A program made the translations under genes and the position numbers. From assembly GCA_029204225.1 (NCBI GenBank), contig CM055097.1, positions 72,576,758 through 72,640,757 on the forward strand: DNA of 64,000 nucleotides. The letters run 5' to 3'. Origin of the DNA: Diphasiastrum complanatum. Taxonomy: Eukaryota > Streptophyta > Lycopodiopsida > Lycopodiales > Lycopodiaceae. Of this stretch, positions 60,000-64,000 are shown in pieces. The notes below the pieces were generated by a model. That model was given only the letters and a program-made list of their open reading frames with translations. It had not been told where the DNA came from and searched no databases. The first letter of the stretch is position 1. Each line of letters opens with the position of its first letter.

Positions 60000-62900
60000 C
60001 CCTTTATTTATGTACAGGCTTAAGCACCTTTTTTATGCATTTTATATATAGGATTGGCCAACTTCCAAAGGCCAACTTTCATTAGTTAATAACGTGGAGT
60101 GGGGGCCCTTTAGGAGGGTGCACTATTTTCCCTCCAAAAGTTCTATCTTCGTTGCTTGAAGTTTTAGGGTTCCTCATAAATAGACCCTATTTGCATTCAA
60201 TTTTTAGCTAATGCTTTGGTACCACTTGGGCTCTTTGTGGGAGAACTCTTGCCTTTGCTATTGCTTGTAGAGCTTTAGCCATTGATGTTTTGTGATGCTA
60301 ATTACCATTCTTCGTGGGAGATTGCTTCTGTGATTTAGTTCATAACTTGGTATTAGAGCACTTTCCTAAGCACTTTGGAAAACACTAATTTCTTTTAATT
60401 TTTTTCTTATCTCTAGATGTTTTCTTTGCTAGTCGTTCTCTCTTTGCTACTTTCTTGGTGGGTCATTCCTTCGGCCATTGGATTTTTATTAACGGTCCAT
60501 TTGCAATATTGATTACATTCATATTTGTAGGGTTTTGTGATATAGAATACATGCCTAGCCCATTTGCCCACAACCAAATAATCTGTTGTGCACCTAAGTG
60601 ATAGCATACGAATTTCATTTTCTTAAAGAAAAAATAGTGAATTTGGATTCTAGCACCTTTGTATTGGTTATCGTGCCTTAGAAAAGCTTACTATTTGTAA
60701 TCAATACCCTATCCCTAATATGGATGACCTTTCTTACTTGCTTGGTAAAGCCAAAAAAATCTCCATGATAGATCTTTAATCTGGCTACCATAAAATCCAT
60801 ATGCATATTGTCAATGAGTATAAGACTACCTTTTGCACCCATCTTGGACTTAAATGAGTTAAAGTTTTACCCTTCATTGTCACCAATGGGCCGCTTATAT
60901 TTCAGAATGTTATGTATAATATCATGTCTCCACTCCATGGCATTTTTGTCCTCGTCTATTTTGATGACATTTTTGTTTATGGTACTACTTTCTCTCAACA
61001 TGTGTCTCTTTTGACTGCTTTTTTTCACATCCCTACTGATCATCAACTTTATGCTAAAGTTGATGATGTTCTTTTGTTGCCATTGAATTGAGTTCCTAAG
61101 ATCCTAGTTTTCGATGGCCATGTTTGCCTTGATTCTAGTAAGCTCGAATTCATTCTTGCTTGCCTACTCCTATTGAAGCTTATCAAGTTCACATGTTTTC
61201 TAGCTTGACACCCACTTGCTTAAGCATGTTTCCCATTTTGCTTTTGTCTAGAGTACCCAACATCAACATACTTTTGAGCCTCTTAAGAATTGATCACTTA
61301 TGCTCCAATGCTTTGTCTTCCTAAATTTGATAACCTCACTGCTGAGATGGATGCTAGTTCTGTTGGCTTAGGTGCTTTCTTATGCCAGACTAGTTGTATT
61401 ATTGCGAATCCATTTTTCCTTTGAGAAATGGTGTCATTACCTTTACTATGTACCTTTTCATATTTTTATTGAACATCAATCACTACGCTATCTTTACAAC
61501 TTGAAAGATCTTAGTGACAAGCAATATTGATCGTTACATTTTTTATATTCCTTCTATTTCACATACATTATAAACTTGGATGTTCTAATGTTGCTATTGC
61601 TACCTTGTCTTGTTTTCCGGCCCTGATGCTGTTAGAAATAATGATTAATTAGTACCACCTAATGTAATGGTTTATTGTAAAGTCTATTTTTAGGCATCTT
61701 ACTATTTCTAGCTGAAAAGTTAGTTTAGTCTAACTACAGGTCAAGTTTGAGTACATTGCTTAAGTACATGAGGGCTCTAATTTTGCACATGTAGGAGACC
61801 TTGTCTTCATTATAAATATGGTACTTATAATAAAGGAAAAGCATATCACTTCAAATCTCATTTTCTTCATTGTGTCACTTTTGTGAATGCTAGTAGGATC
61901 TAATTAGTCCATAGGGTGTAATCATTCTTTTCTCACACATGTATAATCTTCTTACTACCACTTTTTCTTGGTGTGATTAGTTATCTACTGCCTATACTAC
62001 TTGTCCTAGTTTTCGAGATGTATGCCTTTACGCTGCTTAGTTTTCAAGATGTATGCCTTTACGCTACTTCCTTCCTCGTGTCATCATCAAGCCTACTCTG
62101 TTGTTAACCAATGATCATTCCATTATGGGTCCCTTTGTATATCGAGTACCCTTGACATTTGCCCTAAACTTTTATGCAAAGTCCACTCTTCTCTTATCTC
62201 CTATCGGGGGCCACTTTGGTTTGTAGAAATACTGCAATGGCCTCAAAGATTATTAATCATTGCCATCCATGAAATCTAAACTTGCTACTCTTATCCATCT
62301 TTGTGATGCTTGTCCTCCAACATTGGCCCATTCCTCACAACCGATAGAGTGATGTTCTTTGGACTTTATCCTAGGTCTTCCTATCATGACTCTTGCCTGG
62401 TAGTGTGGCCATTTATTTTTATCCAAGATATTCTGCCTGCATAATTTCCCCAAGCATATCCTTACCGCTCAAGATAGTAAGTTCACTTCAGGCCCCTGGA
62501 TAGAGTCGATACGACAACTACAACAGCTTTGTAATGATTAATCTATGTTAACACACTAATCTAGTTTCTAACAAAAACTTAAAATTAAGATTATACAAAG
62601 TTTTGATGTCTCTTCTTCACACTCCATCTCTCAGGACTCCCTCAAACTCTCTCCCTTAATTTTTCAGGTTTCAAGCATATTCACACTTCTAATCTATGTA
62701 TCTCATTGCCTACCCTTATTGTTTCGTCCATGTCCAATACTCAGGATCTGGAATAGTTCTTGATGTGGATATTCGACACTCCAATGTTTGAGTTTATTTT
62801 GCCTCGATATTCTAATCAAGGCCACTTAAGTAATTAATAACCTTGAGAGGGGCTAGGAACTCCAATTATGAGATGTGGAGCAATGCATGGTGTTTGACGG

Positions 62901-63960
62901 CTATATGCATGCTAAGGAGTATCAGTTGGGTTTAGCAATGTAATAGGCTTTGCGTGGCATATCCACATGCATTTGGTAGGCTATAAGTACCTTTTTCGGA
63001 AGAATATCTTTGCCTTTTCTTTCTAGTGGTGGAAAAATCGACCTCCAAATAAGTGGTTTCTCATGTTTTTGATCATTCCTTGCTTAGGAATCCGAGATAT
63101 GGACTTTCTCCATGGCCATATTGGTAGATTGCTTGCATCTTCACAATTTTCTAGCAGTTTTTGGCTACTAATATGAATTTTGGATTGGATTTCTCATAAC
63201 ATACTTTAGCCATGCATGCCAAACGACTTTTGGCTCTCTGAAGCACTAACTACCACTCCCACTTTCCTTTGCCTTTCTAATTTTGATTACAAGTTTATAG
63301 ATGCCAGTTACGTTGTTTTAGGTGCTCTCCTACACTAGGCTAGTTGTATCATTGTCAATGAGTCTCACTGCCTTTGTTCCTATGAGTAGCACTATTCCAC
63401 ACTTGAAAAAGAGCTTGCTGCTATCATCAAGGATCTTAATGACTGAAAATATCGTTGGTTGCAGTTTTTGAACTCCTTTCAGTTTGATATACATTATTGG
63501 CCCGACGATTCTAATGCTGCTTTGTCTTGCCTTCTCGCTTTTATCTATAATCTTGTCACTTCTGCTCCTGTCTGGTTTGGTCAGCCACTCATCCTACATG
63601 TCTTGACTTTCATGATGTTTATGCTTCCCAGCCACTTCCTTTGTCACGTCATCATCAAGTCTATTCTGTTATTAATTGCTACTTATATCATTGTGAGTCC
63701 CTTTGCATTCCTAACACTCATGACATCCATCCTCAGCTTTTTTTGGATGCTCATTTATCTCCTATTGGGGGTCATTTGTGTTTTCAAAATTCCTATAGTT
63801 GCCTTAAAGTCCATTTCTATTGGCCTTCTCTGAATTTTGAGCTTGATACTCTTATTCGTCAACGCTCACATGCCAAGACTTCTGGTCTCCTCCAGCAATG
63901 GCCCATTCCTCATCACCACAGGACTAATATTTCCATGGAGTTCCTATTATAGTTGATCAA
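60000..63960 (+). mobile_element. Decayed Ty3/Gypsy sequence, two partial pol copies
   Basis: A probable LTR end is followed by a tRNA-Met-type primer site, TGGTATTAGAGC, at 60,348-60,359. Reverse transcriptase lies at about 60,690-61,080 (YPIPNMDDLSYLLGKAK; FVLVYFDDIFVYGTTFSQH), RNase H remains at about 61,300-61,600, and integrase zinc-finger remains at about 62,190-62,500. A second RNase H (STLEKELAAIIKDLND) and integrase zinc-finger region (IGGHLCFQNSYSCLKVHFYW) follow at about 63,240-63,955 in the same orientation. Two overlapping relics are likely. The primer site and integrase form fit the chromovirus side of Ty3/Gypsy. Many breaks; old. Confidence 0.7.
62501..63240. other. No gene recognised
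   Basis: This lies between the two Ty3/Gypsy pol relics. No frame or repeat stands out; it is probably decayed element sequence. Confidence 0.35.
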
Positions 63961-64000
63961 TGTCCATATTTGTTTCTACCAGTTTGAGGGATTGTAGATA

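Overview
The window is plant nuclear DNA, AT-rich and almost entirely built of LTR retrotransposons. Evidence for a plant: Ty1/Copia elements primed from the initiator tRNA-Met site (TGGTATCAGAGC), Ty3/Gypsy relics, GT-AG introns of plant type, and a short run of the plant telomere unit CCCTAAA. I cannot fix the species; the density of nested elements suits a large-genomed vascular plant. No rRNA, tRNA, CRISPR or bacterial-type operon was seen.

Layout. 1-10.3 kb: a patchwork of short, broken Copia pieces, mostly minus strand. 10.3-11.9 kb: a 1.54 kb fold-back structure with 283-bp inverted arms about 98% alike. 11.9-14.4 kb: two plus-strand Copia starts, one interrupting the other. 14.9-20.7 kb: a nearly complete minus-strand Copia element (LTRs about 4% apart), inserted in an LTR-like repeat whose inverted partner lies at 3.8-4.4 kb. 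21.2-21.5 kb: a short GC-richer unit built like a miniature LTR element, seen again at 40.2-40.6 kb. 23.0-29.5 kb: a whole-looking Copia element with LTRs of 655 bp that read identical, a TTCCC target duplication and one 1317-codon gag-pol frame; it lies inside a broken Ty3/Gypsy element that continues to about 33.6 kb. 34.3-35.2 kb: a broken reading region I cannot name. 35.2-48.7 kb: three levels of nesting (minus-strand Copia, split by a plus-strand Copia, itself split by a further insertion). 50.9-57.2 kb: an older relative of the whole element, with an ATTAC target duplication and LTRs about 2.3% apart. 60-64 kb: decayed Ty3/Gypsy sequence running to the window edge.

The segments 48.7-50.85 kb and 57.2-59.5 kb, contiguous before the last Copia insertion, are the only stretch poor in transposons. 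On its minus strand (58,361-59,249) I find a candidate host gene end: three exons with GT-AG borders whose phases agree and which close on a stop codon. I do not recognise its product. Its introns hold two compound (CT)n(CA)n microsatellites.

The genes here do not form a pathway. What ties the window together is the history of insertions, and a palindrome around CACACGTGTG (a G-box core) found in several unrelated LTRs. I found no convincing new biological system.
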